From contig OX387187.1 of NCBI GenBank assembly GCA_947561395.2, forward strand, positions 3,168,976-3,232,975: DNA of 64,000 bases, given 5' to 3'. Position 1 is the first letter of the stretch; the number at the start of each line of letters is the position of its first letter. Below, one piece after another: positions 1-11,049 of this stretch. The translations under genes were made by a program, and so were the position numbers. The notes beneath the pieces are model-generated. The model did not search any database. It had not been told where the DNA came from and worked only from the letters and a program-made list of their open reading frames with translations. This stretch comes from Buxus sempervirens (taxonomy: Eukaryota > Streptophyta > Magnoliopsida > Buxales > Buxaceae).

Positions 1-111
1 TAATCGTTCATTCCTCTCCATCACATCGTCCAAGAGACTAAAGTATGCGCACTCACTAGATTCCAAGGCTTCCAACTCATAGCGCTCCATTTCGACGAAT
101 GTCATTGGCAT
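1..111 (-). CDS. Possible 5' end of a host gene (partial, runs off window)
   Basis: A minus-strand reading frame opens at an ATG at 111-109 and stays open for 37 codons to the left edge. An in-frame TAG lies directly upstream of the ATG, so this is the first usable start in that frame. The translated start is MPMTFVEMERYELEALE, acidic and unlike any retroelement protein in the window. Upstream on the same strand there is an AT-rich TATA-like stretch (about 127-150) close to the start. I do not recognise the family. The stretch is short, so a chance ORF is possible, but it lies outside the retrotransposon cluster and has a mixed, non-repetitive composition. An intron or a different true start cannot be excluded. 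Confidence 0.35.
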   Translation of the reverse strand, partial: MPMTFVEMERYELEALESSECAYFSLLDDVMERNERL

Positions 112-202
112 CTAGTTTACATTCATGTGAATCATGAATATATAATGATTATATGATGATGATGTGATTGTACCAACCAACCACAGCTGGTTCTTTATCG
201 CG

Positions 203-222
203 GCATGCATGCATGCATGCAT
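203..222. repeat. GCAT microsatellite
   Basis: Five uninterrupted copies of the tetranucleotide GCAT, each self-complementary across its junction, followed by degenerate ATGT and AATG copies to about 242. It lies about 90 bp upstream of the putative minus-strand start at 111. Confidence 0.85.
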
Positions 223-3046
223 GTATGTGATTGAATGAATGTCAGATGGAAACAATGTGCGCAGTCCTGGAATGAGAAAAACCAGCCACAAATACCACCA
301 AGGGCATTTGCTTCTGTCACCATTAATCCTTTCCCACTTACAACAACAAATTAGTATTCTATCTTTTCATATATTTTATTCACTCCTTTTCAATCCCCAA
401 AAGAGATTCTCTTATATCATGTGATCACTAGAGTGCCAAGTAAGAGACAAAACAAACCTACATTTTGATATTTTCTTTTGCGACTGCTGTGATGGAAGCC
501 ACTCCAAACTACATTATCTGTACTCCTACTGGTAGGACCCACCATGGCCTCGGATATTGGGAATAGGACGTAGGCAACTTGGAGCAAGCTGTCACGCAGT
601 CTGGATTTAATTTGGATGATTATAATATGCTAATGATGGTTTAATTTGTATCTGTCAGGTCATTTAAGTGATAGGTCATTGATGTTATTATCTTTAATTT
701 AGGAGGTATTATATAATTAGGTTGAAACTTTGAAATGTCATTCTCAACATCTGGATTCCTACAAATTAATGAGAAAAGGTTCGCACAACACATAATAAGA
801 ACAAAAATTTTATTTTGCAATTAAAGAAAATACTTTTGATATTCAAATGCACTTCTAAAACCTATAATCACTCTTGTAAGATCTAAGTTTTTTAAAGCAA
901 AATGTAGGATCTTTTATCTATAAGTCAATAACATAAACATATAATCCAATATTTTGATGTGACTATAGTTAGGGTATAAAATCAAATGAATGGTCAAGAA
1001 TTTTTCTACCCATAAAATTAACTAGTCCTTAATTATGGGGTTGTTTATGTTTATCAATTTGCAACTCACCAGACAAATCAATAATTCATTGCAATAAAGT
1101 TCGAGAAGGCTATCTTTCCAATACTTGTGTATCAACACATCTTAGTTCTCCATTATACGAAGATCGCCAAATGAGATAGTACTTTTACCCCATCGCTAAT
1201 GGGAGCATTATAGGATGGTACTTTTTTCTTGCATACTTCAAATGAGGTGCTATGTATAGCACCCTCATGCTACCCAGGACAATATTTTTTGTTTTGGTCC
1301 ACTGGATCGCATGATTTTGCTTTTGAGTTTTATTCCAAAAGGTCATGTTGCTTGAAGGATTCATAAGCCTATAAATATATGGACCTTCACTTTCTCTTCC
1401 TCAAGTAATATGGGATTTTGGGATGTCATCATTTATGTACGTAAATATGTATATATATACATAAAAGAGAATATCTATATTTCATGAAAATTTTCATGAA
1501 ATAAGATAAATACCAATATTTTATACTAAGTACGAATCAATATTAGTACACTTATATATATATATACTGGCCAAGTACAACCGATACTGATTAAAGCCTG
1601 TATTGTATCAGATAATGAGGTTTTAAACCTTGCAACTTATAGCGGACCACTTATGTAGCAAAAAGCTACTCTGTGGACTATCCAAATAACAATCTATCAA
1701 ATGGAGACCAATATCAGCTGGATTCGCAGAATCTTCGCTCCATAAAACAGAAGAAAAGAGTAAAATATATGTATTGACACTGTGAATACAGTTGAATCAA
1801 CTATCCAAGCATATATTGACAATCCCCACCAACCTTGAGCAAAAAGATTTATTTATTTATTTAATCATGCATATCCACAGAAACATGAACCTTCCCAGAA
1901 GGGAAGAGTCATTTTCTAACTTTACAGTTGAGGCATGGCTGTTTGGAATTGTTGGAGGGCACCCCCCCAACTTTTGCAGATACATAGTATAATTTTTCTT
2001 AAAAGATCTACTAACTTCTGTTATATTATAATTTCTCATCTGGCTTCTCATTGGCACGTGCCGACATGTTCGTTTCTTTTCATTAGCGGTGCACTCGTCC
2101 CAATGCATTAATCACACGTATGCATGCACGTACAGGACATGTACGTATACACAAACGTTTAATCATTATTAGTCATTATTAGTGGAGCAATTGGTGGGGT
2201 CCACATTCCTTTTAAGTTGTAAAAGTCTAAAAAATAGACCGTACTAGGCAGATTCGAGGTACTTCACATGAGGACGAAAATTATTTTAAAGATCAGTCCA
2301 TAGCAGACAAAAAGGCCAGTTGGCGTGGGTGTGTGACAGGCAATTAAGCCACTTTTTTTAAGCTAATTAATCATGTATTGGGTCTTGCTTTAAGCCTTTA
2401 ACTGTAAAGTAAGCAATTCCACGGCACGGCGCTCTCTCCTTGACTTTAGACGCCTCTTTAACTTTGGCGTTGGGATGGCGATTGGTGAAGTGATGGCATG
2501 TATGGAGATTAGAGCCGTGATTAAATTAAGTATAAAATTGTTAGTCTATCATTTTTAATGCCGTCCAACGTCTTATATTAATGGAAAGTGACAGTTAAAG
2601 AGCTACAATATGAACATGTGTTACTAAAAATACAAGGTTGGTCATCCGAGGATTCTAAGTTTTGGATAATATATAGCTAGGAATGGCTAAGATATGATTT
2701 AGTAATATGTGGGTCAATCCGGCAAAAGTTAATCCCAAGAAAATTACACCAACTAAGGAGGTGGCACATGCAATATTACGCATATGTTTTTGGCATGTTC
2801 TCCAAGAAGCCTTCTCTCCCGTTATTATTACTACTGGGATTATTACTAGTGTGCACGTGCAGTTCTACACGTAGAAGGAGGGAACATTTTTGCAATTGTC
2901 TAGAGTTTAAATTAGTTCACAGAGTTTTGACTATTTAACCCTATATTAATTATGCATCAACAATTAGCAGTAAGGGCTTTTTGCTGAAGTCGTGCATAGT
3001 TTTTGGCATGCTTTCCAAAGGGCCTATTATCATTATGTATAGTATA

Positions 3047-3047
3047 G

Positions 3048-3080
<33 letters not shown>
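3047..3080. repeat. ATT trinucleotide microsatellite
   Basis: About eleven tandem ATT units in AT-rich spacer. On the minus strand it would encode a run of isoleucines, an artefact of the repeat. Confidence 0.9.
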
Positions 3081-3082
<2 letters not shown>

Positions 3083-5082
3083 CTCTTCATTTTGATTTAT
3101 TGATGGCCCCCTTTGTTTTTGAAAATAATATTTTCCTCTATTTAGATTTTGTTGTTTGTAACATTTTTTACCCTTTGTCTGGTGGTAGTCATTAAATTTC
3201 TCCAAATTGGAATTATTTTACTTCTATAATTTAACTGTCTAAATAACAAACATTTTATAACATGTGTGCGTACCTCGGACGCAGGGAAAAAGAGTGTTAC
3301 ATGTTTTATAGAGTTGCCACTACCTGAAATGGTGCATTTTTTGATTTTTTGGTCTACACCAGTGATTCCTTGAACACCCTGGGTTGCCTCACCGAAATGG
3401 GTTCCCTTAAATCAGTTGGATCATATTTGGGCTGATTTACTATTATTTAATTTTTTTTTATCTTTTATCTTTTATATTTTTTTTAATGATCACATGTGTA
3501 CAAATATTGGAGGAATGGGAGTTGCTTTGCTACATCCTATACAAATTATAATACATATGATACATATAAAAAAAAATCCAAAATAAAGAAATGCAAATCA
3601 AATATTTCAACATGGAGCAATGTACTTGGTTATTTCAAAAAAATATATTTATTTATTTATTATTCTTTTCTTTTTCCCTTATTTTTTTAATTTTATCTTT
3701 CTCATACATACAAGGGATTAGAGGAGTGGGGGATTGCTATACTACATCTTGCATGCACATAAGAATTCTAAAGCAAAGAAACCCAAATTAAAAAGAATAA
3801 GAAATAGGGGTTGATTTGACCACTTCCAATAAAATGTTTTAGACTCTATTATATAATAGCATATCTACATTGGGAGAATGGAGGGCCTCTATGTTACATT
3901 TCATGTAGTAAAATAAAAAAAATAAAACAAAACAAATTTAAGTAAGAAAATCACAATAAACAAAGAAAACAAAAAAAAAAAGTGAAACAATCTAAACTAC
4001 TGCGCTATCCGCATTCAAAGATTCATATCTCCCTCAATTCTCAACCAAATTGTGCAAAATCTGATTCCCTAGAATCATAACTTTAAGCACTAAAATAACC
4101 TATAGTCGTTTTTAAAAATTCATTTTCATTTACGAGATATGAAGCTGCAAAATTTATTGTTAGACATCTCCCTGTGAAAATCTGAAGCAAAGAAAATTAA
4201 AAATAAAATACCTACTCATAGTGTAGGGTCTCAAGCATATTTTTACATTAAACTAAAATACAAATACCACAAATCTCATGAAGAACTCCAGACTTGAATC
4301 AAACTAGAACTAAGTAAAAAAAATTGGTTTATCTGGAAAACAGGTGCAAGTCTAATGCAAAAAAACTCAAAACTTTACATTTTTGTCTTCTTTTTTCTTA
4401 CATGATAAAATTACCCAAATCCATCAAAAATATATACATGTCTCTCACATATCATGTAATCTCATCTCAAAAATTGTAATGAAAGAGAGGTCTCATACAA
4501 TATATTAAACAAATGACTCACTGTTATGGATTGACACTTTAAATCAGGTCTAGGAACCTTGGTGTATCGTGAACAGCATTTTTCTTTCTCCCTCCTTGCT
4601 GGTGGACGTCCCTCTTCTTTTCTCCACTCCTACTTGCTGTTTTTTTTTTCAAAGAACTCTCTTATTTGCTCTCTCTTTTTTTCCAAAGAACTCTCTTACT
4701 TTCTCTTCCCCTTTTGCTCCCAACTTCTATCCTTTTTATAGAGAATTCTCACCCCTTCAACTTCTTAACCTCTAACATTTCCTCTTCCTCTCCTCTCCCT
4801 AACTTCTCCCCTTCCTCTCTTAAACATCTAACTCCTCCTCTTCCTCTCTTAAACACCTAAACTCCTAACTCCTCCTCTTCCTCTCTTTAAACACCATCAT
4901 TTATTTAGGTTTGGTCAAAGTCTGTTTTGTCCCATATTTTTGTAAAACCCCAATTTTCTACATGATTTTTATTGGAAAAATAAAATTAATGAGGTGTGTA
5001 TGTAGGGAAAACTTGGTGGGCGAGCGTTGCACCGAATCAAGCTGATTTAAATCTAGTCGAGTGGCAAAGTATATTGGGTAAG

Positions 5083-5090
5083 TATAAATA
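5083..5090 (+). promoter_or_regulatory. TATA box of solo LTR A
   Basis: TATAAATA about 140 bp inside the LTR. A transcript would start about 30 bp further on, and the splice-donor-like site at 5313 lies about 200 bp downstream of that. The layout is the same in sister LTRs B, K and L. Confidence 0.65.
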
Positions 5091-6423
5091 GTTAGCATAT
5101 TTAGACTCGTAGGTTTTACGTTTTCGCATCCTTGGAGTTGAGAGAGATTTCGGCTGGTGATCTAGGGTTTTGAAGAGAAGAAGAAGACTGGGTGTTCCTG
5201 CTGATCGACGTGTTCAGAAAAACTCTTGCGGACCGAAGGAAAACTGGGTGGCTATCGACTTGTTGGATTGCTCTACTAGGAGTTGCTGTTGCAAGGCTTT
5301 GGAGCGTATAAGGTGAGTAACATCGTTTTGATTTTATGGTGGGTTTTGATCTCTGAGATTAGTCGGAAGCATGTTTTTCTGAATAAGTTATTTATCGAGC
5401 GTGAGTATTTGATGGGTTAGAGTCGTGATCATAAAGTTTTTTGGATTAAATCCGAAACATGTTTAACAGTGTTTTGGTAATAGGAGAAGTATAGATGAGT
5501 GGTTACAGAGGTCAAAAATACGGCCAGTCATGGAGTTCTGAGATTAACAGAGAGTCGTGAGTCGGAGGTAGTGTCCGCCAACTTGGCGCCTACCTAGCGC
5601 CAAGTGTTAGAGTCAGTGCAAGGAATGTTACGTGTTCTCGCCGAGTTCGCGCTAAGCTCGCGCCAACCGCGCGCAAAGTACATATTAGTCTCGCCTAATT
5701 CGCGCTTGTCTCGCGCCAAGTCATTTTAATCCGCATGAGATGCTGATGTCGTATGTGCCGAGTCCACGCCGACCTTGCGCCAAGCGCTAGAGGTCGGCGT
5801 ACCCAATAGAATTTTCTGAAAGTTAGTTTTGGCTGATCCAAGCAAAATTTTGATACTTTGAGACCTTAAACTCATACTCAAAGACTAGATTAGGATATTA
5901 GAAATATTATATCTGTTCAAAACAATTGGGAGAGTATTGAATCAAATTCTGGGTATTTCTATAACTTGTCTAAGGGTGAATATAAGGAATCTGGGTAGGT
6001 TATTGCTGTTCATGATCCTATAAGTAAATGAGCCAGTTTGGTTATGTATTTTATTTGTTTTCTGATTTTGAATTTGTATAATCTGGTTTTGTTCGATATC
6101 AAAGGACTGAATAGTATTGAAAATGCCTTGTGTGAGTAAGAGGATTTTATCGCAATGAGTTTTGTTGTTGTGAGGCTGGGATACCTACTGAATTTATATG
6201 AATTGATGTTCTAGTTGGAACAACTCGTGATGAGTGTATTGGGATACACATGATGGTAATCAGTGTGGGTTATTGTTTTGCAAATACGGAGTTTTGTGAA
6301 CTTGTTAAATTGGTTTTGGGTTTAGCTTCCCTTGGATCCATGTTAAGCTTAGTAATGTGATGGTATTGTTTGTTGGGGTAATTGCATGGCCTAGTGTGTT
6401 GCCACAACCGGTGTAGAGCAGTC

Positions 6424-6540
6424 AGATACCCTGAGTAGGCCTGGTTGTCAATGCCGATACCCGGAGTAGACCGGCATTGGATGACAATACCCTGAGTAGG
6501 CCGTCATTTCAGAGTTCCGATACCCTGAGTAGGCTGGGAC
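6424..6540 (+). repeat. Four-copy ~31-bp repeat inside LTR A
   Basis: Four units built on the core ACCCTGAGTAGGC, separated by alternating spacers (GTTGTCAATGCC, GGCATTGGATGAC, GTCATTTCAGAG). The same block recurs in J (59740-59855 and again 60060-60175) and, inverted, in L (61310-61450), so it is a conserved LTR module. The frames through it carry stops and it does not look coding. Confidence 0.85.
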
Positions 6541-7942
6541 TGTGTACATGGAGGTGTGGAGTGTCTCCTTGGCATGTGAATTAACCAACTTAAGCAATAT
6601 GCATGACATTGACCTTTCGTTGTTTTATCGGTACTGTGGTTGATATTTGATGTGAACTAATATTAGACTTCTGGATTTACATCTCGTAATTATCTCTGTT
6701 GATGTATTGGTGTTGGTTATTTATCAGTGCATACTTTATAACTGTGGTTAACTATTTCTGCATGCATGTGCTACTCACTGAGATATTCGTATCTCATTCC
6801 TTTGCTTTTGTTTTGCTTTTCAGATACTTGTGGTGAGGCGCCTAAAGGGGTAGATCCGACTGACACATATAGGGAGGCAGATTATTACTACAATCTATAG
6901 ACTAGTAGGTTTATTTTAGATTGAAACTTTGACTAATTTGATTTTGGGAAATGTAATAAAGTAGTTGGTGTGGATTCGTTTGACTTTACTTAAAGATTAT
7001 TTTGGACGTCTTAGATAAGAATTTAATTGTGCACTCTGATATGGTATTAATTGCGTGATTATCCAGCGATCACATTTATTTTGGATCCTTACCTAACTCT
7101 CTGTGAGACATGTTATATCTTTAATGAACAACGCAGATCCGGGGCGTTAAAATTTTTTAGGCTTATATTTTCTTGAAGCTTAGTCTTAATATCTCAAGAG
7201 AACATGAGTTGGACCAATTCGTCCAACTCATTTCTCTTTGTTTATATATATTTTTTATTTTCTTTTAATCTCAAAACTTTAATTAAATTTTTTATTTATT
7301 TGCATAACAAACCCATTAGGAAACTTATCGTATTTACTAAAAGAACCCCAAAATTTTTAATTTACCATTGGTCACATGGCAGCTGTTAGCACCTGATTTT
7401 TGCACCCCCAAAAATGCAGAAAATAAAATTTTTAATTAAAAGTCAAACCCTAAGGGGTCAAAAAATTGACTTTTTGATCCAAGGATAATTGGCCATCAAA
7501 CTTCCTCTCATTGAAAATAGCATTCCAACACGGTTCCAACGCAATTGAGTTTGCTGGAATCGGGGTCCGAATGAGGAAGTTATGAGTCGGCCAAACTTTT
7601 GGGGGAGCAAAAGTTGGCTTTTTGCTCGGCCCCAATTTAACTGCCCAATTTGATCCCATTGGATAGGACGTTCCGAGCCGATTCCAACGACACTAAGTTT
7701 GCGGAAATCGGATATCGGACGGAAAAGTTATGGTCAGTTGAAGTCTCAAGAAATTTGCCCATGTGGCACAAAAGCAGAAAAGGACAAGAAAAATAAAAAT
7801 TTTGATTAAAATTATAATTATTATTAAAATATCTTATTTTTGGAATTAAAATAAATCAAAAATAAAAGGAAAATCGGATAAAATCTTTGCTCAAAACCAA
7901 ATTGGAGAAGGGTTTGAAATCTGCCATTTTTAAAACGTGTGT

Positions 7943-8146
7943 GACCGTATTTTAAATACGGTCAAGGCACGACCGTATTCGAAATACGGTTCTAAGCTTC
8001 TAGAAGCGAGACACGCGTCCCGTACGATGACAGCTGGCGGATTCGCGAGATTTTATCACATGGGTAATTCGCCCGCATTTGAGATACGGGCAAGGTATGC
8101 CCGTATTTGAAATACGGCAAGGCATGCCCGCATTTCAAATACAGGC
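7943..8146. repeat. Five ~21-bp palindromes upstream of the D1 TATA box
   Basis: Inverted repeats with arms GACCGTATTT / AAATACGGTC at 7943-7963, then variants at 7971-7992, 8071-8091 (GCCCGCATTT arm), 8099-8118 and 8126-8146. The arms drift together (GACC/GGTC becoming GCCC/GGGC), so pairing is largely kept while the sequence changes. Half-copies recur at about 9016-9062. Confidence 0.85.
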
Positions 8147-8160
8147 ATGAAGATTTTGCC

Positions 8161-8168
8161 TATAAATA
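8161..8168 (+). promoter_or_regulatory. TATA box of solo LTR D1
   Basis: TATAAATA directly after the palindrome array and directly before the poly-C tract. The expected start of transcription falls in or just beside the C run. Confidence 0.65.
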
Positions 8169-8178
8169 GAGGTGCCAG

Positions 8179-8208
8179 CCCCCCCCCCCCCCCCCCCCCC
8201 CCCCCCCC
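8179..8208 (+). repeat. 30-nt poly-C tract near the LTR D1 start site
   Basis: An uninterrupted run of 30 C beginning 11 bp after the TATA box. The length may be affected by sequencing or assembly slippage. The opposite strand is a 30-nt G run able in principle to fold as a G-quadruplex. Confidence 0.8.
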
Positions 8209-10541
8209 ATTTCAACAAGCTGGTCCCCCCTCTCCTTCCTTGCCTTCTCCACGTCCCTACTCTGCCAAAACCTCACTAGCCTAGAAAAATACCAAAACTA
8301 CCCCTAGACTATACCAGTTTCTCTCTTCTTTCATCCTTTCAACCTAAAGGTCAGAGAACCCCTTTTCAAATATATTTTGGAAATCCAAGGGAATGCAGAA
8401 GCACTGCCAAAATCACTTGGAGAACCTCCACACCTCAGAACAAAGGTAATAATAGCACAGTAAGCTTTTAATTAGCTTTGTATTTAAAATACATTGTTAT
8501 CAAAAGTTCTCTGAATAAATTTTCTTTTGGTTATTTTAAGGCTGTTCTTTATTTTATTTTCTAACTAATCTGTTTACTTGGTGTATACAAACGGGGCTCC
8601 CCGAGAGGGGGAGTTCCTCCATGCGAAATAACAGGAAGAGAAATAATCTTTGTTAAGAAAAGGGTTTAATTAGGCATCTTTGAGCTAACCCCTTTTATGT
8701 TCATTTATTCTATTTTAAAAGAGGGGTTTTGTCCTCTTCAAAGTCTAATGTACCCCATAATCCTTCCCCCTTTCCTTTCTCGGTAAAATCTCCACGCATG
8801 CACGGCTTAAACAGACAAGAAGAAGAGTTGAAATCTCTATTTCTGCAGAACATCAAAAAAAAAAAAAAAAAAGAAGACATTTGAACCAAAAGCAAGAGGT
8901 TGGAACCATTTGATAGGTTGGAAATCACCAACCAAAATCAGTAGAAGGCAAAAAGGAACCGATAAACCAGATTTGTCTGAAATCGCGACATTTCTCGTAA
9001 ATCGTGCTGAAACTGTACTTCAAATACGGTCATATGGTTCAGTTTAGATCGTAGTTATAATACGGTCAAGCCCATAAATAAGTCAAAAAATCCATTTTTC
9101 TAACCCGGTCGGACCCAATCCGACCCAACTTAACCTGATCCACTGGGCTTCTTGGACGTTTCCAAGCCCATTTTGTGACTGTGGCCCAACGGACCCACCA
9201 AGGCTTCGTGGGCCCCTCAATAGGGCCCACATCCCGTCCGGCCCAACCAAGGCTTATTTTGATAAATGGGCTAAAGGCCGCTTGATTAATTGCCAGTGGG
9301 CCAAATCCAAGCCCATTGAGCCTTAAAAGTTTTAACCCAGTAACCTTGTAAATATTCAATAAATCCTTAAATCAAATAACCAAAATCCAATAAAGGTTAC
9401 CCATAACCCAAATTGGGCCTTGGGCTTGACTTAAGCCCAACTTGGATTCCACTGGGCCTTCCAACGGGGCCCATACCAGACCCACTTCATTAATTGATAA
9501 AAGGATAAAAATCAAATAAAAAGGGGACCCACACCATTAGCAGTCCCCACCAGACCAAATAAGTTTGCATGTCAGCCTAGGAATTGGGTGAGAACTAAAT
9601 TGACCAAAACCAAGGAAACCCATGGGACCTGTCAACTGACGGGGCGGGCTAGGGTGTCTTCGGAGTTCCCTAGACGTAACCGAGAACTTGCCCAAATCTC
9701 TAAAAAGCTGCAGACCAAAATAATTAGGCCCGGATAGGTGCCCCTTTGTGTTTGCCTGCACCTCTCAGGCAGTGGCGACTCCAAACAGTCCCGAGGCGCG
9801 CATCACTTTGCATGCACCTCGCGTGCGGCCAAAATCAGGTGCGCACAGCAGCCACCATGGCGTACACGTAGCTGCCATGTGGCATCCAATTTCTGTTTTA
9901 TAAAAATCCCCAAACTACCCTTTACTTATTTTATCCATAACTTAGTCTTTTGAGATTCAATTTGAGCACGGTTTGGTGCATCGGAATCGTCTCAGCATTC
10001 TCTTTATTATGGGCTTATTATTTCAAAAAGATGAGTCCACTATAAAGCCTTGATTTACGTGCCCACATATATGCCGGTTTAAGATATGCTTCTTGGGCAA
10101 TTTTATGGTGCAAAAATGGGGTGCTGACAGCTGCCCTATTTGTCAGAGTCACCGTGATGATGAATGACAAAGAATAAAAAGAACCCTATTTTTGCACTTT
10201 GCATTTCTGTTGATATAACCAATGAGTTAGGTCCTTTAATGTTTTCAAAGATACGGAAGCGCTGGTGCAAGCTCCATGTTGCTTTGGCTCACTTCCAAGT
10301 TCTGGGGATTTTCCTTGCCATTGGGCGTTTGGAATTGTTCCCCTTTTTTAGTTTGAATTGAAAAAGATGGGTTGGACTTAGACTCACTGACTTGTTTCGG
10401 CATTGATGCAAAAGTGCTTCAACAGTGTTCTTTTCCTTTTGTTTTTTCCATAGACTTTTGACTTCTTCTTTTATCTTTTCACTTTTTCTTTTTCTTTTTT
10501 TAGTTTTTTTTTCGTTTTTTTTCCGTTTTTTGTTTTTTCAA

Positions 10542-10697
10542 TTTTTTGTTTTTTGTTTTTTGTTTTTTGTTTTTTGTTTTTTGTTTTTTGTTTTTTGTTT
10601 TTTGTTTTTTGTTTTTTGTTTTTTGTTTTTTGTTTTTTGTTTTTTGTTTTTTGTTTTTTGTTTTTTGTTTTTTGTTTTTTGTTTTTGTTTTTTTGCT
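10542..10697. repeat. (TTTTTTG)n heptamer microsatellite
   Basis: About 22 tandem copies of a seven-base unit, preceded by T-rich degenerate sequence from about 10425. Long frames through it (Phe/Cys/Leu on plus, Lys/Asn/Gln/Thr on minus) are artefacts of the repeat. It lies in the 3' untranslated part of element E. Confidence 0.95.
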
Positions 10698-11049
10698 TTT
10701 TAAGTTTGAAGTTCTTTATCCCCCGTGTAGGTACACTACCCCTTAACTCTATTTGACTTTTAAAGGGTTTAAGAGTCACTGCTATCCAGCACATCGAAGA
10801 GCTCCGAATCCTGGTTCAAATCTTATGATACAAAAGTGGGAAAATGAAAATTACAAAAGGGGCCATTTGCCCAGCAGTTCTTCATTTGGTCTTCTTCTTC
10901 ATGTCTTGAGACTCTGTCATTTTCAGGAATGGGAACATCTTGTTCAACTTTGCGGAGGTGCCTTGCTCCTTAGGGACACCTTCAATCAGGAGGCTTTGGC
11001 CTCAACTTTTTTGCGGTTTGGAGATTCTTTGCTCCAAGGACGCCATGTC

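Larger units (their letters stand above)
112..3262. other. AT-rich host-type intergenic spacer
   Basis: No reading frame here looks like a gene. The sequence is AT-rich with short simple repeats, for example TA runs near 1450 and 1555. Two short stretches (about 2786-2850 and 3000-3060) share a motif TTTTTGGCATG followed by similar sequence and may be a small local duplication. Nothing shows LTR ends until 3263. This looks like the pre-insertion flank of the retrotransposon cluster and may hold the promoter of the gene at the left edge. Confidence 0.6.
4941..7151 (+). mobile_element. Solo LTR A (A-family LTR, plus orientation)
   Basis: The LTR starts TGTAAAACCCCAATTTTC and ends GGGGCGTTAAAA, where sister copies end GGGGCGTTACA. 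It is flanked by a perfect 5-bp target duplication ATTTT (4936-4940 and 7152-7156) and has no internal region, so it is a solo LTR of 2211 bp left by LTR-LTR recombination. It carries a TATA box at 5083, a good splice-donor-like AAG|GTGAGT at 5313, a GCGC-rich cluster (about 5570-5810), a four-unit ACCCTGAGTAGGC repeat (6424-6540) and a GAGATA...TATCTC palindrome near 6782-6798. It shares these parts with B, C, I, J, K and L. It interrupts LTR E. Confidence 0.85.
7384..9847 (+). mobile_element. Solo LTR D1 (Tat-like group, plus orientation)
   Basis: The LTR starts TGTTAGCACCTGATTTTTGC, ends AGGTGCGCACA and is flanked by a perfect duplication GCAGC (7379-7383, 9848-9852). Its length is 2464 bp. 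Near the start it carries the CACGGTTCCAACGCAA/TTTGC...GGGGTCCG module shared with the F, G and H LTRs (about 7500-7720). It then has five palindromes (7943-8146), a TATA box (8161), a 30-nt C run, a splice-donor-like AAAG|GTAATA at 8446, a pyrimidine/GGCCCA-rich 3' half, and a U5 end with a primer-site-like TGGCGACTCC at 9773-9782. No internal region, hence solo. It interrupts LTR E. Confidence 0.85.
3263..10129 (-). mobile_element. 3' LTR of element E, split by two nested solo LTRs
   Basis: Read on the minus strand, this LTR starts TGTCAGCACCCC at 10129, immediately after a polypurine-like tract (10130-10144), and ends ...CGCACACA at 3263. The left end is recognised because 3263-3345 matches the U5 end of the other Tat-like LTRs: on the minus strand TGCACC, then CAGGTAGTGGCAACTC, then the CGCACA terminus. 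The LTR is interrupted by solo LTR A (4941-7151) and solo LTR D1 (7384-9847). Removing both insertions and one copy of each target duplication leaves about 2.2 kb. The remaining pieces (3263-4940, 7152-7383, 9848-10129) are AT-rich with no coding frame. The start resembles the F, G and H LTRs, but the body differs. Confidence 0.7.

Noticed and set aside
4559-4860. Overlapping Ser/Leu/Phe-rich frames
   Set aside because: Pyrimidine-rich sequence inside LTR E gives stop-poor frames in several registers at once.
10425-10794. Several long reading frames on both strands
   Set aside because: All run through the (TTTTTTG)n microsatellite and give Phe/Cys/Leu or Lys/Asn/Gln/Thr repeats; not coding.
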